A stretch of 64,000 nt of DNA from Camelus bactrianus. Taxonomy: Eukaryota > Chordata > Mammalia > Artiodactyla > Camelidae. Shown in pieces: positions 32,816 to 43,660 of this stretch (the stretch's first letter is position 1; each line of letters begins with the position of its first letter). Below the pieces are notes generated by a model, which searched no databases, had not been told where the DNA came from, and worked only from the letters and a program-made list of their open reading frames with translations. The translations under genes and the position numbers were made by a program. The stretch spans positions 1,875,001 through 1,939,000 of the forward strand of contig NC_133572.1 in the NCBI RefSeq assembly GCF_048773025.1, given 5' to 3'.

Positions 32816-33055
32816 AGCTTAAAAACTTTGTTAAATAAATAAATGAACGAATGTAAGGATCCTTGAGAACAGGGAGGAATTTAGACTCAGTGGGGAAAGA
32901 GTTAAGCAGGAGAACCAATGGTCGGTTTGGTTAATGTTATTTGATTTCTGCCTTCACAAATAAGAATCCACTCATCAGACTACAGTGTAACTGTTGAAAT
33001 ATCTACGTTAGCTCCAGAACTGCTGAGCTAAGTGCCATAAGATCATCTCGATTTG

Positions 33056-33271
33056 CAGATACTAACTAGTGTATATAAAACAGAAAAACAACAAGCTCCT
33101 ACTGTAGAGCACAGGGAACTACATTCAATATCTCGTAGTGACCTATAATGAAAAAGAATATGAAAATGAACATATGTGTGTATATGGATGCCTGAAACAC
33201 GCTATACACCAGGAATTGACACAACATTGTAAACTGACTCTACTTCAGTAAAAAATGTGGGGAAAAAAAAT
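33056..33271 (+). mobile_element. L1 3' end with A-rich tail
   Basis: gtagagcacagggaactaca then ttcaatatctcgtagtgacc and gaattgacacaacattgtaa: the cetartiodactyl L1 3' UTR, the same module as the reverse copies at 19.4 and 38.5 kb, here in plus orientation and only about 215 bp long. Confidence 0.85.
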
Positions 33272-34139
33272 CTCCACCAGTCTGCTCTTTACAAATGCAA
33301 GAAAACATTGACCTCTAGGACGGCTGATTAAATTATTAGTATAAGGTTTTTATATCCCAAATGGTCAAAACCCCAGCTCTGTATCTACAGGGAAAAGCTA
33401 TAAATAGAAAAGCAAAAATCTGATAAAGTCAGCTGGTCATCTGGCGTGTCAGTGACCATGTTTTCTGAATCCAGAGTCAGGCTGTGTGGTCTGACCAAGG
33501 CAACAGAATGTCAGAAACAGTACATCTTTCCCGGAAACCCAGGCCAAAGAGTCACACTGTTCATCTGACACTAAATTATCGGTTTCACAAGCCTCTGTTG
33601 CCCCTAGCCTCACCAAACTGGCTAAATGTGCTGGGGGGATGACAAGACAGGACTGAGCTGCACAACTCTATCCGGCCTATTTATAGCTGGGCCAACAGGA
33701 TTGCTGGCCCAGGGGGTACAGCAGCTGGAGAGGACGAGCGTTCGCTCCTAGACCCTCTGCCCCATGCCGTGCCCTCGGCCCCCGCGCCCCAGGGACTTCC
33801 TCCAGCACTCTTTCCCGTGAGCCACAGGCCACCCCGGTCTGCCGCCATGCTGGACAGAAGGGACAGCTGGCCCAAGCCATGCCCAGAAGTGGGGGCAGCA
33901 CAGAATCACTGCTGGCTCAGATTTATTTAAAAATTCCCCCGTGGAGAGGACACGGGGAGAGGGTGTGAAGCCAAGAATGTGAAAGTCACTCACCTGGCAA
34001 ATCAAAGAAGACCTTCAGGGTGAGCGCCCCTACTATTGGCCACGGGCAACAGTAAAGGTGCAGGGAGTCGTTCAACTCTACCCGCTTTTTGTTGAGACTG
34101 AGCTAGGAAGCACGGTCACTCCACCCGAATCTGTGTGCC
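33272..34139. other. Intron 1 segment without recognised element
   Basis: Unique-looking sequence; nothing supported. Confidence 0.4.
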
Positions 34140-34440
34140 CGATTTGTCTTTTTTTATTATTGTTTTATTTTGAACCAATTATAGATTCACAGTAAGTTTA
34201 AAAAGAGGCACAAAGAGGTCCCATGTACTCTTCACCCAGTTTCCCCCAGTGGTAACGTCTCAGTAACTATGACAGAGCCAGGACGTCGACACTGGCACGA
34301 TCCACCAGCCTTACTCAGATCTTGCCAGTTTCACGTGCACTTGTGTGCGCCTGAAGTTCTGTGCAATTTTATCACGTGTAGATTTGCACATCACCTCCAC
34401 AATCAAGACCCAGACCTGCTCCATCACCACAGATACCAAT
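34140..34440 (-). mobile_element. Old L1 3'-region fragment, reverse
   Basis: ttatagattcacagtaagtt, aagaggtcccatgtactctt and atcaccacagataccaattt resemble the reverse of an L1M 3' UTR. It ends at the edge of the CpG-rich patch. Confidence 0.6.
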
Positions 34441-34474
34441 TTGCCTCAAAGCACCTGAGAGAACCAACAAATCA

Positions 34475-34860
34475 ATGAGGTCTGGCGGGAACCAAACAGG
34501 AATGCGTCGATTCCTGCCCGAAATCGGACAAACGACGCCGATCCTTCGCAAAAAAGGAGAAAGTGAGACAGACTGCTGTGGAGGGGCCAGCGCTACAAAA
34601 AAGTTCCAAAGCCGAGGAGGGGGCGCCTCGCGCCCGCGGAGCCGCCCGCGGAGCTGTGCGCTGCTCACGGGTGGAGACCTCAGCCTTCCCGTCCCCGCGG
34701 CACTCTCTCACCTGCGCGGTGCCTGAACGGCTCCTGGAGGGCTCCCCTCCTTGGGGGGCTTGTGAAGGCAGGCGAGGCACAGAGAACTTGGGTGACTTTT
34801 TGGCTTCCCGCGCACGAACTTTGATATTTAATGACCCGCGCCAGCAGTCGGTACCCTAGT
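34475..34860. promoter_or_regulatory. Small CpG-rich patch in intron 1, candidate alternative promoter
   Basis: About 35 CpG dinucleotides in roughly 380 bases, unlike its CpG-poor surroundings, with cgcctcgcgcccgcggagcc at its core. On the minus strand it holds a consensus splice donor, GCGCAG|GTGAGAG, at 34712/34711. This is about half the size of a typical CpG island, so the promoter role is inference. Confidence 0.4.
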
Positions 34861-35284
34861 AATGCAGAAGACCCCTGGGAATCTAATAGCTGGTTAGTGA
34901 TCCCAGGTCTCAGGGGATATGCTTTCCGTCTTTCAAAGAGCCTGTTGTGGGCAATTTGAGGGGTAAGATGAAAATATCCCCTCGAGTGGGCTGAGCACCG
35001 AGCTGGGTTTCCCCGGAGCTCGCAGCGCACACAAACAGACGCGGGCTCCTCACAAAGGCTGCACAGTCTTGCTGTTTGTTTTGAGCTGGCTTCTTGGATC
35101 AGCTTCTTAGAGCTGTGACGGCTGCACTAAATGGCTTGTAGTGGGAAGGAAGCTTTAAAAGAGACCTGAGGGATGAACGCAGACGCTGCAGGGCGGTCCG
35201 TGAGCTGGATTCACTGAGCGTCCAGGATGTACATGCAGCCCCTCCGCCCGGCTCTGTGTTCAGAGCCATTTGGGGAGCTGGGAA

Positions 35285-35400
35285 GATCTGGACTCCAACC
35301 CCAGCCCTGCCCCTTCCAGCTGTGTGACTTTTGGAAAGTTCCTTAACCTCTCAGGGTCTCAGCTGACTCTTCCCCCCTCCCCACCATCATTCACTTAGGA
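35285..35400 (+). repeat. MIR fragment
   Basis: ggactccaaccccagccctg, then ccagctgtgtgacttttgga and ccttaacctctcagggtctc follow the MIR core. Confidence 0.65.
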
Positions 35401-35534
35401 AGGTGAATCAGGTCCGTGAGTGGATTAAACCAACATCTGTCCCTCAGAGAGGGTAGCAGGCGGCTCCCACAGCATTCCCGGCACAGGCTGCTGCTTACTG
35501 ACTGTTTGCCCCTCCAGGCGTTTGTCATCCGTTA

Positions 35535-35700
35535 ATTTACAACGCTCACTAACCCCGTAAGGTAAATATGTCTCTCCCCATTCTCCCAATAAAAAAAAAA
35601 ATGAGGTTTAAAGAGTTTACACGGTTTGCTCAAGATCCTGTAAGTGGCCGAACTGGGATTCAAACTAGTCCTGTTTGATTCCAAAGTTCACAGTCGTCCC
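35535..35700 (-). repeat. MIR fragment, reverse
   Basis: cactaaccccgtaaggtaaa, then aatgaggtttaaagagttta and gtaagtggccgaactgggat match reverse MIR. Confidence 0.65.
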
Positions 35701-36479
35701 ACCACCACTGAGTCAATCCTTGAGGAAGCTGAGGCCTGTGTTATGGAGGCCCACGGACGAGAAGGAAATGTGAGAAGTCACAGGCGGTGCCGCTAACACA
35801 CGGCTGGCTCCATTTCTACGCTCAGGTCTGATCCCAGCTCCGCTTCACACACGCAGGGTGGGCTCAGTGCGCAACACAGCACCCAGTTAGGCCTCTGGAA
35901 CTCAGAGAGGAGGATCCTGATGGTCAGGGAAGACCTCCTGGGGAAGGAGGTCTAGAGCAGGCGTTTGGGGAAGCAGGTGGAGTGGCTGGGCCCAGGAAGG
36001 GAAGTGAGCTCTTACAGGGCCCCCTGGCACGTTCGACCCTCCCCAACCCCCAGCCAGGCACCTGCTTTGGTGCCCTGCCTGGAACACAGAGCTTTTTACT
36101 AAAATGAAAGTAGCGAGTGCACAGCACCCTCCCCGGGTTTCAGAGGACAGAAGCTCACGGAGCAGCAGTAGGGATTCCCGTATGCCCACTCCCCTCCCTC
36201 CCTCCGGGCCACCGCCCAGCCCTTCTGCTAATAACGCTCCTCACTGCTCCTACCTTCTCAGCCGGATGTCTGCACCGGGCTCAGGCTGGGCTCCTCCCCA
36301 TCTGCCCGACCGGGCTCTAACCTCGTCTGCTCCTTGGGAAGACCTCTGCACTTCCCTGCCCACTCCCCGAGACCCACGTTTGTATTCCTAGTTCACGTGT
36401 CCACTCTTCGCTTGGAGATCTGCAAGGATGAGTCTGAAACCAAATGCCTGATTTGTCCTGCAAACCAGCTCCTCTCTGC

Positions 36480-37240
36480 CCTCCCCGTTTTAGAAACGGC
36501 AATTCCAGCCTCCCAACTGCCCAGTCAAAAATCTGTGAATCACTCCTGATTCCCCTCCCCACATCCACCCCATCAGCTAGTCCTGTCAGCTGTACCTTCA
36601 GAAGCCACCCAAACCCGCCTTGTCCCAACTCCCCCACCTCGTCCTGCCACCACCTCTCATCCACTCTGTGCCCCCACCCTCACACCCTACTGTCCAGCGG
36701 CCGGAGTGACCCCACTAAGCGCAAGTCAGGCTGCGGTGACCTCCTGCTTAAAACCCTCCTACGCCTTCCCAGCTCACTCAGAATATGACCCGAGGTCCTT
36801 CGGGCCCTAAGAGTGCAGCTTGCTGGGGGCAGACCCAGTTTACCCTGTCTGTCCCCGCAGCACCCGCTTTCCCCACCCAAAGCATCCCACAGACGACGCG
36901 GTCATCCAGCTGAGGACGCCTTTTGGATGAAACCCCTGCCCAGCCTCGTCTCCTAACCCTGTGCCATCACCCCACACCGTCCCCCCCACCACCAGGCACA
37001 CCGTACCTCGGGGTCTTTGCACGTCTCGTATCTACACGCTGCGTCTTCCCTCAGAGCGCTTCCCCGGGCATCCTATCCACCAGCTGGCTCCGCCCCCAGT
37101 CATCACCCTCCTACCGTGCCTAGTCTTAATAGCACTTATCACCCCAACATGATGGGCAGGTGTGTGAAGTCTGCCTTCTCCCACACCTGTTCTGTTCATC
37201 ATGCCCGGTACACAGTAGGCACCTGCTGCGTGGGCGACGT
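36480..37240 (+). repeat. L2 element, 3' part
   Basis: cacatccaccccatcagcta, taaaaccctcctacgccttc, ggggtctttgcacgtctcgt, tagcacttatcaccccaaca and a ccggtacacagtaggcacct end follow the order of the 3' region of L2. Confidence 0.6.
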
Positions 37241-37274
37241 CACTGTCACTTGTATCCATCCAGCTCCACACAAG

Positions 37275-37450
37275 GGCTAGGAGGAGCTCCAGTCAGGTGC
37301 TGTGCCATGTAGCTATGTGATCTTAATCCCTAAGCCCTGGTTCCCTTCTCTACAGGAATGACATTAGTAGGATTTACCTTATGGGGTTATTGGTTATGAG
37401 GATCGAATGAGAGTGGCAGATAGTAAGTGCTGGAGATAGTAATAGAAACA
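37275..37450 (+). repeat. MIR fragment, plus
   Basis: tagctatgtgatcttaatcc, cttctctacaggaatgacat and ggttatgaggatcgaatgag fit MIR. Confidence 0.55.
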
Positions 37451-37454
37451 ATAA

Positions 37455-37700
37455 GAGTTAATACCCTCATCATTTACTCCGTGCCAGGCCGTGTGCTGAA
37501 CACTTCATAAACATGATCTCATCTAATTCTCCAAAAATACGCTTTGAGGTGGGTACAATCATTATCTCCATTTGACAGATGAAGAAATTGAACTTCAGAG
37601 AGGTTAAGAAACTTGCCTAAAGCCACACAGCTGGTAAGTGGCTGAGCCGGGATTTGAACCCAAGGTCTCTGGTTCCAGCATCTGTTCTTATCCACTTTTC
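37455..37700 (-). repeat. MIR, near full length, reverse
   Basis: Begins cactccgtgccaggccgtgt-like, has gacagatgaagaaattgaac, cacacagctggtaagtggct and ccgggatttgaacccaaggt: an unusually well kept MIR in reverse orientation. Confidence 0.8.
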
Positions 37701-38924
37701 TGCTTTGCTTACAAACACTTCCTATGTGTGGTTCCTTTTGCTCCCTAAAAATTCCAAGTGTTCATCACAGCCAGAGAACCAAGGCGAGCACACAGGTTTG
37801 AGCTGTGAGGGTCCACTTGAGTTCGATTTTTGTCCATAGTAAATACTGCAGGACTACATGATCTGGAGTTGGTTGAATCCGCGTACGTGGAAGCCGCAGA
37901 TGCATGAAGAAGGAACCACAGAAAAGGGGGAAGAACAGACACAGAAGACTGGATGTAAGTCGCACTCGGATCTTCGACTGTGCGGAGGGTCAGCGCCACA
38001 ACCCCTGCGCAGCTCCAGGGTCACCTGCATGTTTTCCTAAGTGTCTCCGCTCCTTCGATCTCTCCCCGCTGTCACCAAAGTTAACGGCCAGGCAAACTTC
38101 CACACCTCTGCACCTGCTCACACACTAATGGATTCTCAGGTTTTTATTTTAAAAGACAGGTTCCTATTATATGTGTATTACTCTGGAACTTGCATTCCTC
38201 ACTCACATCACGGACACTTCTCTAGGTCAAAACATAATCCATTTTTTAAAAACAGCTGCAGTAATATTTCATAGTATGGCTACAGCACAGCTTAGCAGGC
38301 GGTTTTCCTACTGACAAGACATTCAGTTATTTCCAAACGATACCCAGCTCGTGTGGCTGCCAGGATTTCTATAGATCAAGAGCCAAAGCAAGACTACGAG
38401 GTACAACGTATTTTTTAAACTTTAGTAATTGACATATTACTTGCCAAAATGGTTTGAAAACAATCCATGTTGTCACCAGCATTATTTTTTCTTAATTGAA
38501 GTTTAGCTGATTTACAATGTTGTGCTGGTTTCTGGTATACAACACAGTGATTCAATCATATGTATGTATACATTCTTCTTCAGATTCTTTTCCATTATAG
38601 GTTATTATAAGATATTGAATGTAGTTCCCTGTGCTCTACAGTAGGACCTTGTTTATCCAACTTACACACAGTGGTCTGCATCTGCCAATCTCAAACCCCT
38701 AGTTCACCCCTCCCCCCTCCCAGCAATCATACGTTTGTTTTCTATGTCTGTCTCTTTCTGTTTTGTAAATAAATTTATTTGTATCATTTTTTTTAGATTC
38801 TTGTAAGTGATATTATATATTTGTCTTTCTCTGGCTTAATTCCCTTAGTATAATAATCTCTAGGTCCATCCATGTTGCTAAAAATGGCATTACTTCATTC
38901 TTTTTTATGGCTGAGTAGTATTCC

Positions 38925-38926
<2 letters not shown>

Positions 38927-38973
<47 letters not shown>
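38927..38973. repeat. (TG)23 microsatellite within L1
   Basis: Uninterrupted alternating TG, at the same point of the L1 as the (TG)n at 19845, which shows it grew from a short TG stretch of the element. Confidence 0.95.
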
Positions 38974-38975
<2 letters not shown>

Positions 38976-38983
38976 CACAACTT

Positions 38984-39041
38984 TTTAAAAAAAAATTTTA
39001 TTGAAGTGTAGTTGATTTACAACATTAGTTTCAGGTGTAAC
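38984..39041 (-). mobile_element. 58-bp L1 insertion nested in L1, with 10-bp target site duplication
   Basis: The segment tttattgaagtgtagttgat through tttcaggtgtaac repeats the L1 3' terminus already present at 38488 onward, in the same orientation. It lies between two accacaactt repeats (38974-38983 and 39042-39051), so it is an extremely 5'-truncated new insertion. Confidence 0.85.
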
Positions 39042-39589
39042 ACCACAACTTCTTTATCCAGTCATCTGTCAATGGACACTTAGGTTGCTTCCATGTCTTG
39101 ACTGTTGTAAATAGTGCTGCTATGAACACCGGGGGCATGTATCTTTTTGAATTAGAGTTTTCCCAGGATATATGCCCAAGAGTGGGATTGCTGGATCATA
39201 GGGTAAGTCTATTTTTTAGTTTTTTAAGGAATCTCCATACTGCTTTCCATAGTGGCTGCACCAAACTGCATTCCCACCAGCAGTGTAAGAGGGTCCGTTT
39301 TCTCCACAGCCTCTCCAGCATTTATTATGTGTCAGCAGCATTATTTCAAAGTGTCTGTATCCAGGCAACTTCATCAGCACTGCACATTAATCTTTAAAAG
39401 TTTTGCCAGTCTGATGGGAGTGTGTGTTCTTAACACACAGGTGGGCTTATTCTACACAAATTTTCCTGCAACTTGCCTTGTCCCTCAACGGTAATTACCA
39501 CGGACATCTCTTCTCACCTGGGACAGCTGCTCTATGAGTGAGAGGGAGATGACAATGCTGTCCTACCTTAGTTGGCAAGAGAAGGCAGA

Positions 39590-40235
39590 AATTGTTTTAA
39601 AGCAAGTACAGAATCACTTCACACCCACTGGGATAGCTGTCCTGACCTTGAGAAGTGCTGGCGAGGAGGCGGAAGAAACCGAAACCCTCGAACACTGCTG
39701 GTAAGAATGTAAAATGGTGCAGCCACTTTAGAAGTCAGCCTGGCAGTTCCTCGAAAGGTTCACCGTAGATACCATAACCCTGCTCCGTGGTGTGCACCCA
39801 GGAGAAACGAAAATATCGTAGCAGCGTCATTCAGAACCGCCAAAAAGTGGACACCACCCAAGATCCCACTCGTGGTGAGTGGACCAACAAAACGCAGTCG
39901 TGAAGCCACACTATGGGGTTATTATTCAGCAATAAAACGACATGCTGATCCCTGCTACCGTGTGAACAAGCCTTGAAAGCATGATGCTGTGTAAAAGCCA
40001 GACACAAAAGGCCACGTATTGTACGATCCCATTTCTACGTGACATCCAGAAGAGGCAAATCCACGGGGGCAGAAAGCAGATTGGAGGCTGCAGTGCTGGG
40101 AGTGAGGGCGACTGGGAGGGACTGCTAAACGGGTGTTGGGTTTCTTTTGAAAATGATGAAAATGCTCTGGAATAGTGTTGACTGGTTGCACAACTTTGTG
40201 AGTATAGAAAAGCACTGAATTGTGTACTTGAATGA
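39590..40235 (+). mobile_element. Old L1 3'-end fragment
   Basis: Contains aagaatgtaaaatggtgcag, ggggttattattcagcaata, ggccacgtattgtacgatcc and a tail region aattgtgtacttgaatga, in L1 3' order, plus orientation. Confidence 0.75.
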
Positions 40236-43133
40236 GCAAACACGTCCACGTGCCCTCTGCTCCTCTCTCCACCCAACATCTGGGGCTCCCGGCCCCCCTC
40301 CCCACGCATCTCCACCACCAGCTCAATGACCCTGATCCCCAGAGGGCAGGCAACAGGTTTCTTTTCCAAGCTGCCCCTCCCCCTCCCTTCAGGCCCAACC
40401 CCCTCCTCTTTGTTCCCAGATCGTTTACTTATTAAACCAATTAGATTAAATGACTCGCGCTGCACCCTTGGGCAGGAGGTGGGTAAACAGCTCACAAAGG
40501 AGTTTGTCTTGCTCTTGAAAGGGCTTGTTTCCCTCTCAGCCTAGACTCTCCTCACCAGCCCCTCCCTCTGCCAGCCACGCCACCACAAAGCTCTCAGATG
40601 GCAGGGAGAAACCTGATGGTCCAGGGGGAGCTGCTACCCCCTACCCCCTGTGCTGTCTCACCCCCAAGGAATCCCACGCCAAGCCCTCAAAGAGCTGCTA
40701 CATCTCTTGTTTCCACTGCTTGTGAAGCCAGCAGGCGCCCAGCTCAGCACCTGGGCAGATGCAGGCAGAATTCTTGGTTCTTCAAAGGCTTGTCCTTGCG
40801 CATCTCGGCTACCCTTTGCTGCCACATCTTAGCCCCACACAGGGCACCTGTCTTCCGGTGCTCTGTCCCTGTCAAACCTTGCTTGGGTTGGATGCCTTGG
40901 AGGAGACCTGCAGCTAACTCGCTGAAGCAAGCGTAACCCATCGCTCCTCTCACCTGAACAACAAGGGTCAGGGCCTGGATGACTTCTCCAGGCTCTAAGC
41001 CTGGTGACTGTTCAGTTCCATAGACACTGACTGAATTCAGCAGGTCCTGGAGGGAACAGTCGTCACAAGGTCTCCATCCTCACTAGTAGGGGAAGGGAGG
41101 GCTGACTCCCAAGGAGATGCTCTCAGGACACCGCAGAGGCGCTCTGGGAGTGTGGAGGAGAGCTGCCTGGGTCCCCTCTCCTCCCGGCTTCCACCACCCC
41201 ACAGTGCCCTCCTCTGCCCTGCCGCCCAGGGCGCTGGTCGGGGACACTCATCGCAGAGGCCACCGTTGGAACCTCCCAGTTCCGCTCTCACCCTGTCGAA
41301 GGCACCCCTCCTGACAGCTTGGAATCCAGGAGGGAGGTGTGATTTGAGTCAGATCCTGTCCTGGAATGGAACCACATCCTCTTGCCACCCCCAGTCCAGG
41401 CATTTCCGCCTTTGTGTATTTATAAGACTCTTAAAATAGGTCCCAGCAAACAGGAGCAGAGATCTGATTTGGGTCGAGAGTAAAGACTCCTGAGGACAAA
41501 GTTGCTGCTTTTCCTCCCATTCCATATCCCGGTTCCAGCATCACCCAAATCTCCCAGGAAGGCTCCCCTCCTCCCATTCAGTGCTGCTCCCCAAGTTCCT
41601 CCTGCCCCGGGGGCCTCCCCTCTCCTGTCCTCTCAGTGCAGATGAGTTTCCTACAGCACCGGGCGGGGCCACCCTCTAATGCTCATTTATTGTTAAGCAA
41701 TTGCATTTTGAAAAGAACTTCTAGGCTGTCAGTCTTTTGCTCAGCAACCCCATCCATCCACACCTAAATGGGGTCTGAGCTCTACAGGGGGAGATCAACG
41801 GGAGGCCAGCAGGTGCAATGTCCTCGGCCCCCAGTGGCCTCAGGACAAGCTGTCCATCATCTGTCAAGGGCTGGAAAGTAGGCAGTGATGAGGAAAGCAG
41901 TGTTCCCCACGTCCCCATCCCAGCCTGGACCAAGTCTGCCTCGAACACCTGCTGGGACCTGGCAGAGGTTCCCCATCAGGTAAGAAAAACCAGTGTGGTC
42001 TCCACCTTCCCCGGTGGAGCGGCCCCACTGTTTCATTTTATTTATCTTTTATTTATATTTTATTTTATTTAGCAGAGACTGGTCCTCTGCCCCCCGTGGG
42101 TCACGCGCAGTCCTGTCAGCCTCCCTGGGCTGCGTGGGAGGGAAGGACCCCCCCCCCCCACCTTCTGAGAAACGACTTATTCTGTTTCGCAGTGTGGGCA
42201 GCCGGCTGGGGGGCTTGGTGGAAGGAGACAAAGACGGTTGTCTGTTTCTTCCCTTACTTGGGTTTAAGTCCCAAGCCGGAGAAGGTCAGCCCTAAAAGAA
42301 GTCCGTCTGCAATCCCTGGCTGGGGGCAGAACGGGGGCAGCTCTGCTACGGGGGCCTGTGAAAGGAAAGGTCATAGGTCAGAGGGAAGGCCAGGGCTGAG
42401 GCGGTGAGCGTGGCGGTGCACGTAAGGGGATGGTTTAAGGCTGATCAGAGGCTGTGAAGTTCCACGGGCCATCCTCAGGGGAAGAAATCTCAGTGAAACA
42501 GGTGAAATCCCAAACAAAAGTTGTTTCAAAATACGTGCAGGCCCTTCCGAGGCGCCAGAGACCATGTGACAGATCTGGAAGCTTCCATCAACCAGTATGA
42601 ACAGGATGTCCACCCGAGGTCCCGCCTGGGGCTGAGGGGAAGAGAGGCAAGGCCGAGAGAGGAGACATTCTACCCCACTGCGGGGACCTGGGCTACGTAA
42701 TGTTTCAGCTCTTTTCCAGCAATCATTGATAATCACCAGAAATTCCTTTCACAGGTTAATACCAACCTTCCCCTCAAGCTCTCGGACAGGTGGCCACCAG
42801 GCTGCTGCTGGAAACACCTGGCGCATGTGGTCCCCGCCCTCTCCTTCTGAAGGACCTCCCAGGGCAAGCCCAACCCTCACACAGGAACGTGCCGACCAGC
42901 GGTGCAGACCCTCACTCACACCCGTGGGCGCAGGGTGAGGGCGGGGTGCCCGGGCACTGCAGACTCCGGGTTCCTTTCTCAGAGCCCCGTCAGTCCACTG
43001 ACATCCTGGTCCTCCGCCGCCCATGGTGTCCAGACTCTGAGGCGGCAGGAAGTGTCCGACTCATGAGACAGCACGGAGGCCCCGTGACACTTCCAGGCGG
43101 GGCCGCCGACCCAGGGTGGTTTAGAAAGTGTGC
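40236..43133. other. Intron 1 segment, mostly unique
   Basis: CT-rich at 40240-40430. A (TTTAT)-like run at 42028-42071 may be the tail of a lost SINE, and C runs lie near 42149-42160. No exon recognised. Confidence 0.4.
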
Positions 43134-43258
43134 AAGGGGGACGGCATAGCTCAAGTGGTAGAGTGCATGCTTAGCATGCATGGAGTAAAATAAATAAAAT
43201 AACAAACAATAAATATAAAAAATAAACAAACCTAATCACCCCCCCACCAACAATAACA
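43134..43258 (+). mobile_element. Camelid SINE lacking box B
   Basis: gggggacggcatagctcaag, tggtagagtgcatgcttagc, then directly the A-rich tail after gcatgcatgg; the ggttcaatcccc half is missing. The tail still has aaacctaatcacccccccac. Plus orientation. Confidence 0.8.
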
Positions 43259-43344
43259 AGGAAGCGTGGAAGGCCTCACTCACAAACCCAGAAAGATGTT
43301 CCCATCAGAGTTGTGTGGGGGAAAAGTTGCCATAAATATCACAA

Positions 43345-43660
43345 AAGTGCAGTGAGCAAAAAAGATATTTACATCTGTCACAGCCTAAGGAGACACGGTG
43401 ACTAAAAGCCATGGAGTGATATGGATGGGACCCTGGAACAGAAAAGGGGCCTCGGAAAGGAAATCAGAATGAAGTATGCACTTCAGCTGGAATCATAATA
43501 AGTAGCAGGTTACTAATCATGACACACGTGCCCTCACAACTGACAGAGACGTTAGCCCCAGAGGGGGCCAGCTGTGAGCCACACGGCAGCCCCTCACCCC
43601 ACCTGTATGATTTCTGGTAAATCTAAAACTATTCTAAAATAAAAGGTTTACTGAAAAGTG
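43345..43660 (+). mobile_element. Probable old L1-type 3' end
   Basis: gactaaaagccatggagtga, ggatgggaccctggaacaga and a tctaaaactattctaaaata end resemble the 3' end of an old L1M-type element. Subfamily not assigned. Confidence 0.4.

Larger units (their letters stand above)
38488..39329 (-). mobile_element. 5'-truncated L1 with 17-bp target site duplication
   Basis: Reverse L1 3' end starting ttcttaattgaagtttagct and reaching gcattcccaccagcagtgta. Flanking repeats tgtcaccagcattattt (38471-38487) and tgtcagcagcattattt (39330-39346) differ at one base. It carries a (TG)n and a second, tiny L1 insertion. It has landed in an older reverse L1 (38150-38470 and 39347-39560). Confidence 0.88.

Noticed and set aside
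38927-38973. Satellite or CRISPR-like array
   Set aside because: A plain dinucleotide microsatellite; no spaced repeats of any kind are present in the window.
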